Assembly (NCBI RefSeq): GCF_021730305.1
Contig: NZ_CP032674.1
Span: 1 to 64,000 of the forward strand
Direction: 5' to 3'
DNA from: Xanthobacter sp. YC-JY1
Lineage (GTDB): Bacteria > Pseudomonadota > Alphaproteobacteria > Rhizobiales > Xanthobacteraceae
DNA length: 64,000 bases
This document shows positions 63,909 through 64,000 of the stretch, one piece after another. Under the pieces are notes generated by a model, which worked only from the letters and a program-made list of their open reading frames with translations, had not been told where the DNA came from and ran no database searches. A program made the translations under genes and the position numbers. Position 1 is the stretch's first letter, and each line of letters opens with the position of its first letter.

Positions 63909-64000
63909 AGGAAGCTCTGCGGGTCCACGTCGATGGCCACCTTGATGTTGCCCGTCACCTTTGGCGCGACGGCCCGCCATTCCCTGAGATAGGCGGGCAG
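63905..64000 (-). CDS. priA: 3' end of a gene, probably priA (primosomal protein N')
   Basis: The reverse strand reads 31 residues to a TGA at 63905, ending LPAYLREWRAVAPK.. and KVAIDVDPQSFL. The terminal VDVDPxSF-type motif is the C-terminus of alphaproteobacterial PriA helicase, which reloads DnaB at arrested forks. Only this stub is inside the window, so the assignment is probable at best. It overlaps the NUDIX start by 4 bases. Confidence 0.6.
   Translation of the reverse strand: MPAYLREWRAVAPKVTGNIKVAIDVDPQSFL

Overview
The window is about 64 kb of GC-rich (roughly two thirds G+C) chromosomal DNA from an alphaproteobacterium, most likely of the order Hyphomicrobiales (Rhizobiales); Xanthobacteraceae (Xanthobacter/Azorhizobium/Ancylobacter-like) is my best guess. 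The basis is gene content and order: dnaA next to rpsT, the trpF-trpB-x-trpA-accD-folC cluster, an AccD without the usual zinc cysteines, CarD, a two-domain cold-shock protein, an NDUFA9-type SDR, DUF1150 behind Hsp20, and a NepR-type protein with EcfG-type promoter sequences. I see no insertion sequence, prophage, CRISPR array or rRNA. There is one tRNA, tRNA-Leu(CAA).

Layout. 1-1786: the 5' part of dnaA, a gene-poor 1.1 kb stretch, and rpsT. 2.1-8.8 kb: an NAD(P)-binding protein, then trpF, trpB, a small secreted protein, trpA, accD and folC. 8.8-12.1 kb: edd (Entner-Doudoroff), a stress-type flavin-reductase-fold protein, a secreted GlcG-like protein and the tRNA. 12.1-16.8 kb: a general-stress segment with otsA-otsB (trehalose), a membrane-anchored small protein, a glycine-zipper lipoprotein, a DUF1328 membrane peptide, an unknown acidic protein and a NepR-like anti-sigma factor. 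17-25.5 kb: an extensin-like lipoprotein, DUF429, a CoA-transferase, a phosphohexomutase, an orphan HigA, KDG kinase, an LprI-like protein and an aminotransferase. 25.7-34.7 kb: FAD oxidase, HpcH/HpaI aldolase, acyl-CoA synthetase, cold-shock protein, nitroreductase, gamma-glutamyltransferase and glutaminyl cyclase. 35.2-46.7 kb: carD, ahcY, kup, a flippase-like membrane protein, TerB, a glutamine amidotransferase, a TIM-barrel protein, a glutamate-synthase-like FMN protein and the hsp20-DUF1150 operon. 46.8-55.7 kb: ptsN, hpf, cytochrome b561, a RibD-type reductase, ribA, an SDR, a Bax-inhibitor-1 protein, an outer-membrane-like protein, a DMT exporter and its divergent LysR regulator. 55.7-64 kb: glk behind a tctCBA tricarboxylate transporter, a Tim44-like protein, mltA, an Smr protein, a PdeM-like phosphoesterase, a NUDIX hydrolase and the 3' end of a gene that is probably priA.

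How it works together. The most informative signal is regulatory. Four exact matches to the alphaproteobacterial general-stress promoter (GGAAC-N16-CGTT) and one near match sit 27-104 bases upstream of otsBA, the 14.6 kb membrane protein, DUF1328, the unknown-plus-NepR pair and the phosphohexomutase. This makes 12-22 kb look like an EcfG/PhyR/NepR regulon segment carrying its own NepR-type regulator, although phyR and ecfG themselves are not here. A second strong signal is upstream of hsp20: a sigma-32-like promoter (CTTGCG-N17-CCATAT) followed by a leader whose last hairpin buries the Shine-Dalgarno sequence in a ROSE-type RNA thermometer pattern. Other features with no gene explanation are a nested inverted repeat at 25565-25616, a multi-stem element at 42901-42944, an orphan terminator that may end a small RNA near 15.5 kb, and a 42-bp-period repeat beside the tRNA. 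All functions are read from sequence alone; no database search was run.
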